Of a stretch of DNA of 64,000 bases, positions 55,540-64,000 are shown one piece after another. Source of the stretch: Hofstenia miamia (taxonomy: Eukaryota; Xenacoelomorpha; Acoela); contig SCFE01000051.1 of NCBI GenBank assembly GCA_004352715.1, positions 1,402,901-1,466,900 of the forward strand. Direction: 5' to 3'. The notes under the pieces are model-generated. The model did not search any database. It had not been told where the DNA came from and saw only the letters and a program-made list of their open reading frames with translations. A program made the position numbers and the translations under genes. Positions within the stretch are counted from its first letter, which is position 1, and every line of letters begins with the position of its first letter.

Positions 55540-57720
55540 CAATTTCAGAAAATGAACTGGCATTGAGTTTTCCAAATCTGAATCGTCTTCGAATAATGCC
55601 ACGAAGTGGATAAAAACTCGTGAAAAGTCTACTGAAAATATAAACAATTTTAAATCGGCACTTTCCTTAAAAAACTGGCTTCCAGTGTATACTGCCTTAG
55701 ATTCAACTACAATGTTGATGCTTTTTTCAGAAATTTTTGAATTTTATCTCAATAAATTTTGCCAAGAGAGGAGAATTATGATTAAATCAAATTCCTATAG
55801 TAATTCAAATATATCCGCACATAGTAAACCTTGGATAAATGACTTTTGTAAAGCACTGATTCGTGAAAAAATTACAGCATATAGAATATTTAAAAGTTCT
55901 AAAACTCATAATAATTTTGTTGCATATAAAAAGGCTAGAAATTTCTCCAACACTGAAAATCGCAAGGCCTATAATGAATACATTAGAAATGAATACGCCC
56001 GACTACCTAATCAAAAGTCAAAGTGGAAGCTAATTCATGAGATCAGTAATAGCAAGAAATCTAAATTAAACTGATGCTATCAAAAATAAAAATGGAAAAA
56101 TCCTTAGGAACATACGAAATATCTAACGAATTAAACCAGGCTTTTATTAATCTAGGAAAATATAATGGTCCAATTGTTAAGTTTAAGAGTAAATCAACTA
56201 AAGTTATTAATCCCGAATTTTCTTTCCGTTTTACAACAAGTTTTGAAACCTTAAAAGCAATTCATAAACTTAAGCCCAACAAATCAAGTGGGCCTTCCAA
56301 AATTCCTTCATGGGTACTTAAAATCACTGCAGATATATTTGCCAATCCCTTAAATTTTATTTTTAATGAATGCATAAAAAATTATTTTCGGATTATTTAA
56401 AACTTGCCCAAGTTACTCCCATTTTTAAAAAAAAAGATCCATCAGTTGCCCAAAATTATCGACCAATTTCTATCACATCTCCATTAAGCAAAGTATTCGA
56501 AAGATTATTGCACGATCAAATAACTGAATACCTAAATAAGTATAACCTACTGTCTAATACTCAATTTGGTTTTCGAAAAAATTTCTCAACCACTGATGCC
56601 CTTTTAAGAGCTACAGAAAACTGGAGATTGTCACTGGACGCAAATAAGTTTGTAGCTATTGCTTGCCTAGATCTTTAAAGCTTTTGATTCGATTAATCAT
56701 AGTTACTAATAACAAAATTATCCTATATGGGTTTTTCTAATAAAAGCAGAAATTTGATAACTAGTTACTTGAAGGATAGGTTTCAGAGAGTAAAGATAAG
56801 CGATGTTTTTTCAAATTGGCTGCCTGTTAACAATGGCGTTCCTCAAGGAACAATTCTAGGTCCCCTTCTTTTCAGTATATATGTAAACGACATGCACATG
56901 ACAACTGATTGTAATTTAATTCAATAACGCCGATGGTACCTGCATATTCAATGATAATAAATCCATGCATGTGTTAATTGAATCAAATTGCAACAAATTC
57001 TGCACATATTTCAGAAAGCATAGGTTGATCATAAATGAAGGTAAACCTGAATTTTGTATTCTGCAGCCCACTAAATATAACTACGACGTTTCAGATTTAA
57101 CTCTTAATCTTAATAATGCTAAGGTTCCGACGGTTAATAATTTTAAGTAATTAGGAGTACTTTTTGACTCGAAACTAAATTTTCAATCTCACATTAATGC
57201 TACAGTTCGAAAATTAGCTATCGGTATAAGAAATATGTCAATGATAGTAAGGCAATTACCCCCCTGTGCGATAATTCAATTTTTCCATGCATTTATAATG
57301 AGTCACCTAAATTATGCAAATATATTACTTACTGACATAAAAGATTGTTTTTTAGGAAACTTGATATCCATTTAAGATGGGCACTAAATGCTTCAAAGAA
57401 AAATCCGAAATTGGAATTCATTGCCTAAAGAAATAAAAAACATTGAAAAATTAAAATTTACCTTAAACAACAGTATATCTCAGGTAAATCATGGCTAGGA
57501 TATAAATTTTACATTTATGATTACTCAACAACCTGTACTTGAAATCTCTCTTTAGTAATTTTTCCCTAGCCTGGTAGATATATTGTATAATTATTTGTTG
57601 CTTTGTATGTATTACGTATGATTGTATATTTTTCGACGCTATTCAGATAAATTACCAGTTATTAATTGTCAATATTTATCTGAATAAAGAATATCTTATC
57701 TTATTTTATTCGCTCGGCTT
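55540..57720 (+). pseudogene. Jockey/CR1-like LINE ORF2, frameshifted
   Basis: A nearly full RT domain is split over several frames: ATKWIKTREKSTENI and WINDFCKALIREKITAYRIF upstream of RT; AIHKLKPNKSSGPSKIPSWV; QVTPIFKKKDPSVAQNYRPI; SPLSKVFERLLHDQITEYLN; QFGFRKNFSTTDALL; then KAFDSINHS; NGVPQGTILGPLLFSIYVND (about 56832-56891); the catalytic YADD box as NADGT (about 56930); LGVLFDSKLNFQSHI and a final NYANILL region. Stops or frameshifts occur at about 56071, 56398, 56676, 56925 and 57148. The endonuclease domain is missing. The 3' end is marked by GAATAAAGAATATCTTATCT at about 57680-57710. An inactive 5'-truncated copy. Confidence 0.8.
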
Positions 57721-59640
57721 TGTACAACTCAGACAAATTTTAGATATTTTGATATATTTTGTTACTGTTTTTAAAAATTGTGTTTGTATTTAAATAAATT
57801 TATGGTGTTTTTAAAGTTTTGAATAACATTGAGAATGTCTTTTTTGAAATATTTTTCTATAAATTTATATTAAATTTCAATTCCATAAAAATATTTCAAT
57901 TTCCATTTCTATAATCTGGAAGTAGAATGAAATGGAAATTTCTATTTCCATGCGCAACCATGATTGCATAGCATCTACGCAATGTTAGCTCTGCTATAGG
58001 TTAAGTTTCCATAATCTCTGTATAATTGCACACCTAGACACTTGCATTCAAAATATTAAGTTTGCCACATGTAATGAGAAATTCGTTCATTAATTTGTAA
58101 AACGTCTAAAAACTTTGTAGTTACTTAGTGATACTGCTGCATAAATTGAGATTACGTAAATCTATTTCAAAAGATATTTCAAAATGCTAGAAAAAAATAA
58201 TTGAATTTAAATGGAGAGTTTTCAAATATTTCAATCAAGATTATTTAACTAATTAATATTATAATGTCATTGCCTTGGCGCTTAATATTTTGTAATATCA
58301 GTATTATCATATATTGTTAAAGTAATTTCTGAATAAAGATTTGAATTAAAATGAATAAAATATCGTAGAAAATTTACAAGTAAAGTCAATGATAACCTTA
58401 AAATCGGTTCTATATCATGAAAAGGATTTCAGTTTTTTAAAAAGTAACACATTAGGTAAACTTCAAATTCTTAGTACAAGTTTTTGTTGTTGTTTTATTA
58501 CTGTTTTGTATTATATGCACTAAGTGTAGTTTTAGTAATCTTTGTTGAGGTGTCCAGTTATGTCAATTTACTACAATTAATAAGTAATTCTGTTCCATTC
58601 TATTCTATTCTAATGAATATTTTGAGCGCATTTGGATCAGGCTTTTAAAAATACGTGCACTTTCCAAATTATTAAAAAATTTATTGCTATAAATGTACAT
58701 ATTCTTAAATATCGTTCCTGTAAAATTGTGTACTGCCTAAATTACCGTATCATTTTATATTAGCTTTGTTTTATCATATGTAGAAGGTCTATTGAAGCAG
58801 TGACTTTGATTTTTTGATTCGATTTAATCACCGCCAAGTTACCTTAAAAACGTTGACAAATCTATACAGCAGGGCAACTTCTCCTAAAAATAGGTTCCAG
58901 TGTATCATAGATGTAGTTTGTATCAAAGATTTAGTAAATTCCAATGCATAACGTGATGAAAACCATTGTATGGGTGGCTAAACGAAATAACAGTGTCAAT
59001 TTAGTTCGTACGTCAGTCTACAATATCAGAACAATAACTTTAATAAAAAACACCAAATGAAATATATTTAATGCACCTCACACTATGTGAAATAAATTTT
59101 TGAAATAATTGTTATTATACGTGTGTATTTATTAGGTGAGAAAGAAAATAAATACTGCTTAAAGATAAGCTTAAAAACCACTCAGGAAATTGCAAAATCC
59201 TCGAATTTTATCAAGTCTTTGATGGGTGAAAGGTACAAAATTATGTACAGTTGGTACATTTAATAAGTATACACTATTAGTTTAGTCTGAAATACACTTA
59301 TTCCACTCATTACCGTGCACTAATTTTTTAACACTCCTGATTGGGAATGGATTATTCTGTCAGCGGTCTCACCTGCAAACTTGCAAAACAATAATTACAT
59401 CAAAATTTGTAAATGAGCGAGACACATTCTTATTTGCTAATCAAAAGCAAAAAATTATAGATACCTTCCTTTATTCCCAGCTCACGAATAATTTTTAACC
59501 GCAATTTGGCCGAAAGAATAATAATTAGCACCTGTACTCCACCAATAATGCTGAATTTGATTGATGTTTACTTAATTTCAAGTAGGTCTGAAAAATCCGA
59601 GAGAACAAACCGCTGACAAAATTATTTTCAAAATATGTTT
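57721..59640. other. Intergenic, nothing recognised
   Basis: AT-rich sequence. ATTCTATTCTATTCTA near 58597-58612 may be a retroelement tail, but no coding part precedes it. Confidence 0.4.
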
Positions 59641-59650
59641 TAACTGGTAT

Positions 59651-59815
59651 GCTACACTGCGGATTTTTTTGTCAGGATTATTGTGTGCTACATTGTGGAT
59701 TTCCGTCCAAACTTTTGTCAAGATTTTTGTGCGCTACATTGCGAAATTTTGTCCAAACTTTTGCTATAATCATTTGTGTGCTACATTGCGGATTTTTGTT
59801 TTACCAAAAATCTGG
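59651..59815 (+). repeat. Tandem GCTACATTGCGGA repeats with a closing inverted repeat
   Basis: GCTACA(C/T)TG(C/T)G(G/A)A recurs at 59651, 59687, 59733 and 59780 (spacing 36, 46, 47). Units 2 and 3 carry GTCCAAACTTTTG, and its inverse CAAAAGTTTGGAC follows at about 59817-59830, so the last unit can form a hairpin with the earlier ones. Confidence 0.7.
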
Positions 59816-59964
59816 ACAAAAGTTTGGACAAAAATCGTTAGCATAACACCCCCTTAACATGTGTCGAGGAAAACACCATAATAAACAAAAACATATTATT
59901 AGCTTATATGTTTTGATAAATAAAAATTTTATGTACTTTCTGTATCCATAATAATATATACACG

Positions 59965-59968
<4 letters not shown>

Positions 59969-60022
<54 letters not shown>
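59969..60022. repeat. (TA)n microsatellite
   Basis: About 27 TA units. The frames that cross it are artefacts of the dinucleotide repeat. Confidence 0.95.
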
Positions 60023-60026
<4 letters not shown>

Positions 60027-60429
60027 ACACCTTCTGAGTTTCGACTGCGCCAACAAAATTGTAGTAAATTATAACTACCAGCATAATAAATACACGCTCA
60101 AACAAAAACTGTTTTTAACTTACTTTTAGACAGGATATGATTCTCTTCCAATTTTAAAATAGATAGGTAAGGAATTCCAAAGTTTCGGCTTAAAAATACA
60201 AAAGGACGCACATTACAAGAAATTTAAGCAGTGCCATGTTACGTCATCAAATAGCTAGTGAAAGTGCGGCGGAGATTATACACTATGCTTAACTGAAGGT
60301 GAAAAAGGTTTTTTAAAATTTATGTATCTTAAAACTAATATAGTACCTAACTCATCATCAATTGTTTAAATACTATTGGTTTACTATGCAAAACAAAAAA
60401 AATAGTTTGTAGCCATAGTTGTTCACGAG

Positions 60430-60560
60430 TCAAAATTTTTCAAAAATTGTTAAGGGGACTCGTAGGAGACGCCACAAAAACGCCTCTGATTGGTCGAGCG
60501 CTTATGACGTCACATGTCACGTGACAGGCAGTGAATATCGAAGAGGTGGTTGAGGCGTTG
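60430..60560 (+). promoter_or_regulatory. Promoter-like block of the NTRYG gene (CCAAT, CRE, E-box)
   Basis: CTGATTGGTCG (60486-60496) is followed by a perfect CRE TGACGTCA (60505-60512) and a palindromic E-box GTCACGTGAC (60516-60525), all within 40 bases in a GC-richer island. The 11-mer is shared with 771 and 10673. The TATA box used by the gene is more than 500 bases downstream at 61059, so this may be an enhancer-like element, or a second start site may lie here. Confidence 0.5.
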
Positions 60561-61042
60561 AGTCATCTAATTGATACTTGGCACTAAGTGCTTTGAAGAT
60601 CTCACTAATTGATTTTTTTAACAGCTCGCTAATGCATTTTTTAATTAGCACATTCGGACCTGCTTAAATGATTCACACCCAAATTTACTTTGTTTTATAT
60701 AATGACTAATTTTTCCTAATATACATAACATTGCATTTTGTTATAACACACATTACACTCACCTGTATACATTACATCACATTTTGTGATTTTTCTATTG
60801 CTGCTTATTTTTTACAATCCTTTGTGGGATACGTACACATTACAAACTAATTTTCCATTACACGTAAAAACACAGGATGCAATGGCGAACCACACGTATC
60901 AAATTTTTCATAATTTCGAAAAACGTACATTGTAATCCGGAAAAACTTTTCAAAAACTGCATTTATCAAAATTCATTGTAACACGTTTATCGTATCATGG
61001 TTTTTCAACCAATAATTATTTTTCATAAATTCAAATGTATTT

Positions 61043-61070
61043 CCATTGGCTGGTCAATCTATATATTCAC
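61043..61070 (+). promoter_or_regulatory. Core promoter of the NTRYG gene
   Basis: CCATTGGCTGGTCAATCTAT leads into the TATA box CTATATATTCAC (61059-61070), 63 bases before the ATG at 61133. It is repeated at 61325-61352 in front of the second copy, and its TATA context recurs at 10815-10826. Confidence 0.6.
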
Positions 61071-61132
61071 TTCATTTCTTCGGATAAAATCATTATTCTT
61101 CTTCTACACAATTTCGTCTCTCACTTTTGGCA

Positions 61133-61309
61133 ATGTCTGTTGAAACGCTAACATCTGGTTCGCTGAGTACCCTGTTTGATGATCTATGTACAACTCCACC
61201 ACCCTCGCATGGTTATAATCCATTAACACAAGAGACAATTCATCCTCCTCCTACGCCAGTTAAAGAAAAGCGCAAGTCACTTCACAAACGAAGACGTCCT
61301 ACAGTTAAT
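61133..61309 (+). CDS. NTRYG family gene, N-terminal part (copy A, cut by an N)
   Basis: From the ATG the protein begins MSVETLTSGSLSTLFDDLCT, has a proline-rich TTPPPSHGYN and IHPPPTPVKEK, then a strongly basic KRKSLHKRRRP that resembles a nuclear localisation signal. It runs into the single N at 61310. Compared codon by codon with copy B (61415 on), I count about 9 synonymous and 6 replacement differences over roughly 60 codons, low for neutral drift, so the reading frame has been selected. Function unknown. Copies A and B are too diverged (around 8 percent) to be a simple contig overlap and are more likely paralogues or alleles wrongly placed end to end. Confidence 0.55.
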
Positions 61310-61414
61310 NATTCAAATGTATTTCCATTGGCTGGTCAATCTATATATTCACTTCATTTCTTCGGATAAAATCATTATTCTTCTTCTACACAATTTCGTC
61401 TCTCACTTTTGGCA

Positions 61415-61901
61415 ATGTCTGTTGAAACGCTAACATCTGGTTTGCTGAGTAGCCTGTTTGATGATCTATGTACAACTCCGCCACCCTCACAATGGTTATA
61501 ATCTGTTAACACAAGAAACGATTCATCCTCCTCCTGCGCCTGTAAAAGAAAAACGCACGTCAGTTCACAAACGAAGGCGTCCTACTGTCAATAACAATGT
61601 GATTGTCTTCCCCATCTCTGAGATGAGCAAGGACGACAATGTTTTACAACGCTTAAATAATGTCAACTCCCAACCGCTACTATCATCACACACTTTTTCA
61701 AACGCATGCCCTGCTAGCGAACTCCCGAAAAAACAATGGTTTACATATGAAGATGCGGTGCATTTGAACACAAGATATGGTATCGCAGTAAAGATTAAAC
61801 TCAGCAATGGGCTTCATTATTTTCTTCCTAGACGTTATGTTAACGTGATCAGTGAAAATTGCAAGACTTTGGTAAATAAAAAACTTTTCCTCAACAATGA
61901 T
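61415..61901 (+). pseudogene. NTRYG family gene, copy B, entering a gap (one-base frameshift)
   Basis: The ATG at 61415 opens the same N-terminus as copy A. One extra base near 61490 (CCCTCACAATGG versus CCCTCGCATGG) shifts the frame, after which the basic KRRRPTVN region and the rest are open up to the gap at 61902. The core reads KKQWFTYEDAVHLNTRYGIA, then KIKLSNGLHYFLPRRYVNVI and LVNKKLFLNND, shared with the deleted copy at 10836-10997. The compact beta-rich pattern (VKIKLSNG..YFLPRRY) would suit a small nucleic-acid-binding fold; this is inference. The extra base may be a sequencing error. Confidence 0.55.
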
Positions 61902-62901
61902 NNNNNNNNNNNNNNNNNNNNNNNNNNNNNNNNNNNNNNNNNNNNNNNNNNNNNNNNNNNNNNNNNNNNNNNNNNNNNNNNNNNNNNNNNNNNNNNNNNN
62001 NNNNNNNNNNNNNNNNNNNNNNNNNNNNNNNNNNNNNNNNNNNNNNNNNNNNNNNNNNNNNNNNNNNNNNNNNNNNNNNNNNNNNNNNNNNNNNNNNNNN
62101 NNNNNNNNNNNNNNNNNNNNNNNNNNNNNNNNNNNNNNNNNNNNNNNNNNNNNNNNNNNNNNNNNNNNNNNNNNNNNNNNNNNNNNNNNNNNNNNNNNNN
62201 NNNNNNNNNNNNNNNNNNNNNNNNNNNNNNNNNNNNNNNNNNNNNNNNNNNNNNNNNNNNNNNNNNNNNNNNNNNNNNNNNNNNNNNNNNNNNNNNNNNN
62301 NNNNNNNNNNNNNNNNNNNNNNNNNNNNNNNNNNNNNNNNNNNNNNNNNNNNNNNNNNNNNNNNNNNNNNNNNNNNNNNNNNNNNNNNNNNNNNNNNNNN
62401 NNNNNNNNNNNNNNNNNNNNNNNNNNNNNNNNNNNNNNNNNNNNNNNNNNNNNNNNNNNNNNNNNNNNNNNNNNNNNNNNNNNNNNNNNNNNNNNNNNNN
62501 NNNNNNNNNNNNNNNNNNNNNNNNNNNNNNNNNNNNNNNNNNNNNNNNNNNNNNNNNNNNNNNNNNNNNNNNNNNNNNNNNNNNNNNNNNNNNNNNNNNN
62601 NNNNNNNNNNNNNNNNNNNNNNNNNNNNNNNNNNNNNNNNNNNNNNNNNNNNNNNNNNNNNNNNNNNNNNNNNNNNNNNNNNNNNNNNNNNNNNNNNNNN
62701 NNNNNNNNNNNNNNNNNNNNNNNNNNNNNNNNNNNNNNNNNNNNNNNNNNNNNNNNNNNNNNNNNNNNNNNNNNNNNNNNNNNNNNNNNNNNNNNNNNNN
62801 NNNNNNNNNNNNNNNNNNNNNNNNNNNNNNNNNNNNNNNNNNNNNNNNNNNNNNNNNNNNNNNNNNNNNNNNNNNNNNNNNNNNNNNNNNNNNNNNNNNN
62901 N
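61902..62901. other. Assembly gap, 1000 N
   Basis: A fixed 1000-N placeholder inside or just after the NTRYG gene; its true length is unknown. Confidence 0.95.
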
Positions 62902-63071
62902 TCGAACATGTTATGTTTATACATTTAAAAAATCGAGCACAAACTCGTTTTGCAAAGGCGCCCCCAGTATTGCCAATCATTCTAAAATTTGAGAGTTTAA
63001 AAGCTTTTTTTCGAATTAAACTCCACCTGCTTTTGAGAATAGTCAACTTGTTAAAAGCTGGAGCCCCATAA
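62902..63071 (+). other. Open stretch after the gap, C-terminal end of an unknown frame
   Basis: The + strand is open from the gap to a TAA at 63069-63071 (SLKAFFRIKLHLLLRIVNLL then KAGAP), but the opposite strand is also open through most of it. It cannot be joined to copy B because the gap size is unknown. It shows no similarity to the convergent ORF at 11102-11737 that I can see. Confidence 0.25.
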
Positions 63072-63315
63072 AACTGTCAGAAATACATTAAATTTATGAC
63101 TCATATAATTCCTAGTGAGAATATGTAATAATATTCCACTGACTTGATAAAAAGCCGCCCCTCATAAATTATTAATTTTATGACTCTCTAATTGGGTATC
63201 ATTGCTTTGGATTCAACCAATTAGCTTTGACCCTGGATTAGCAAACTAAATTAATCATTCTACACTCTAATTTTAACGAAACCAGTTGCTTTTTCTTTCA
63301 CGCTACACTTTAAAA

Positions 63316-63765
63316 ATGAATTCAAACAATGTTTCTGATTTTCTCTCTGGGTGGAATGCCCAATACAAGCAGATCATAGAAGATTGTCTTTACAAAGACC
63401 TCTTGGAAATTAGCTTTGATGAGAATATGTAAGTCATTCTTTTGTAAAATATATTATCTAAGAGCTTTTATAATACAAGTTGTTATAATATGAAGTATGC
63501 AATTCACGTTTTTCATTTTATTAAAAAACTATTATTAGGTGGGTTAAACAAATGTTTTTAGCTTTGATAATATCCCGGATGAACAGATGAATACACCATC
63601 ATCCCAGGTTTTCAAAGAGTGGTCACCTGATTTTGAGAATATGGTCAATGAAATGATGACGGGGTATGAACGCCCTCAAATTGGTTGTGGAGACGAGCAG
63701 CCAAACACATCTGCTACAAACAATGCTAGAGATGTTAACAATGTTCCCGCAAACAATAATGTCAC
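63316..63765 (+). CDS. First two coding exons of an unrecognised gene, continuing beyond the window
   Basis: Exon 1 (63316-63428) starts MNSNNVSDFLSGWNAQYKQI and ends FDEN plus two bases at a consensus GTAAGT donor. Exon 2 (63562-63765) begins after TTTTTAG and continues in phase with FDNIPDEQMNTPSSQVFKEW, then MMTGYERPQIGCG and an asparagine-rich VNNVPANNNV, ending at a GTTAGT donor. The joined 105 residues are acidic and hydrophilic without a recognised domain. Both splice junctions are in phase, which supports a real gene. The remainder lies to the right. It begins about 250 bases after the end of the NTRYG region; whether they are related is unknown. Confidence 0.6.
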
Positions 63766-64000
63766 GTTAGTACGATCTAGCATGCTTTTCTAATTTCAAA
63801 AAATTGAGTTTGGCATCATTTCCAAATTTTAAAACGATTTTGTTTTATTTCTTTTGCTGAAAATATTTCTTTGTACAAGTGTCTATTTATTTTTTAAACA
63901 TTAGAATGGTTATTTGTTAAACGCATTCTCTCTGTTTAATTTTAAATTAATATCTAATATACCGTTTTTCACAATGCAAAATTGCTTTATTTTTAAATGC
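63766..64000 (+). other. Intron of the 63316 gene
   Basis: AT-rich sequence after the GTTAGT donor; no further exon before the window ends. Confidence 0.45.

Noticed and set aside
59801-60025. 74-codon - strand frame with an alternating YI run
   Set aside because: It is a translation of the TA microsatellite.
61458-63071. 537-codon + strand open frame
   Set aside because: It runs across the 1000-N gap, whose true length is unknown, so the parts on either side cannot be joined.

Overview
The window is eukaryotic and almost certainly from an invertebrate animal. It is strongly AT-rich, its genes are split by spliceosomal introns, and it is packed with decayed transposons of animal types (Tc1/mariner, pogo-like, piggyBac, hAT and Harbinger-like MITEs, Penelope, CR1/Jockey-like and restriction-like-endonuclease LINEs, a SINE-like copy). 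There are no operons, ribosome-binding sites or CRISPR arrays. I cannot fix the species; an AT-rich cnidarian or arthropod would fit equally well.

The one complete, recognisable host gene is a TOM1 (target of Myb1) orthologue on the + strand, 35320-54553. I reconstruct 16 coding exons that stay in phase from ATG to stop and give 475 residues, with a VHS domain, a GAT domain and the conserved TOM1 C-terminal segments. It includes an 11-nt microexon (51120-51130) and a probable GC-AG intron. Its introns hold much of the transposon debris of the window.

Other probable host exons: a first coding exon on the - strand (21372-21472), a terminal coding exon on the - strand (14700-14909, repeated at 15423-15632 by an assembly duplication), a short open stretch at the edge of the gap ending at 13446, and the first two exons of an unrecognised + strand gene at 63316-63765 that runs out of the window.

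A second theme is a small repeated gene family. A gene with an NTRYG...YFLP(R/K)RY core lies at 61133-61901 (two diverged copies joined by an N), and a deleted derivative lies at 10836-10997, convergent with a 211-residue - strand ORF (11102-11737). Three loci (about 691-865, 10640-10830, 60430-60560) share the 11-mer CTGATTGGTCG followed by a CRE or CRE-like site, and the two with coding remnants also share a CTATATATTCAC TATA box. The best candidate here for something undescribed is a mobile or virus-like gene cassette with its own polymerase II promoter.

Layout: 1-9000 intergenic with promoter-like copy 1, a SINE-like copy and a Tc1-type MITE carrying a piggyBac MITE; 9096-9830 Tc1 pseudogene; 10640-11737 cassette remnant; 12447-13446 gap; 14334-15778 duplicated terminal exon; 17014-19240 Penelope and piggyBac remains; 21372 host exon; 24620-30340 Tc1-like and LINE remains around a gap; 30895-34250 mariner and LINE fragments; 34618-35123 MITE; 35320-54553 TOM1; 55540-57720 LINE; 59651-60022 tandem repeats; 60430-63071 cassette copy with a gap; 63316 to the end, an unknown gene.

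Assembly quality matters. There are three 1000-N gaps, and five single Ns each join two overlapping or near-identical sequences. Several duplications are therefore artefacts or unresolved paralogues, not biology.
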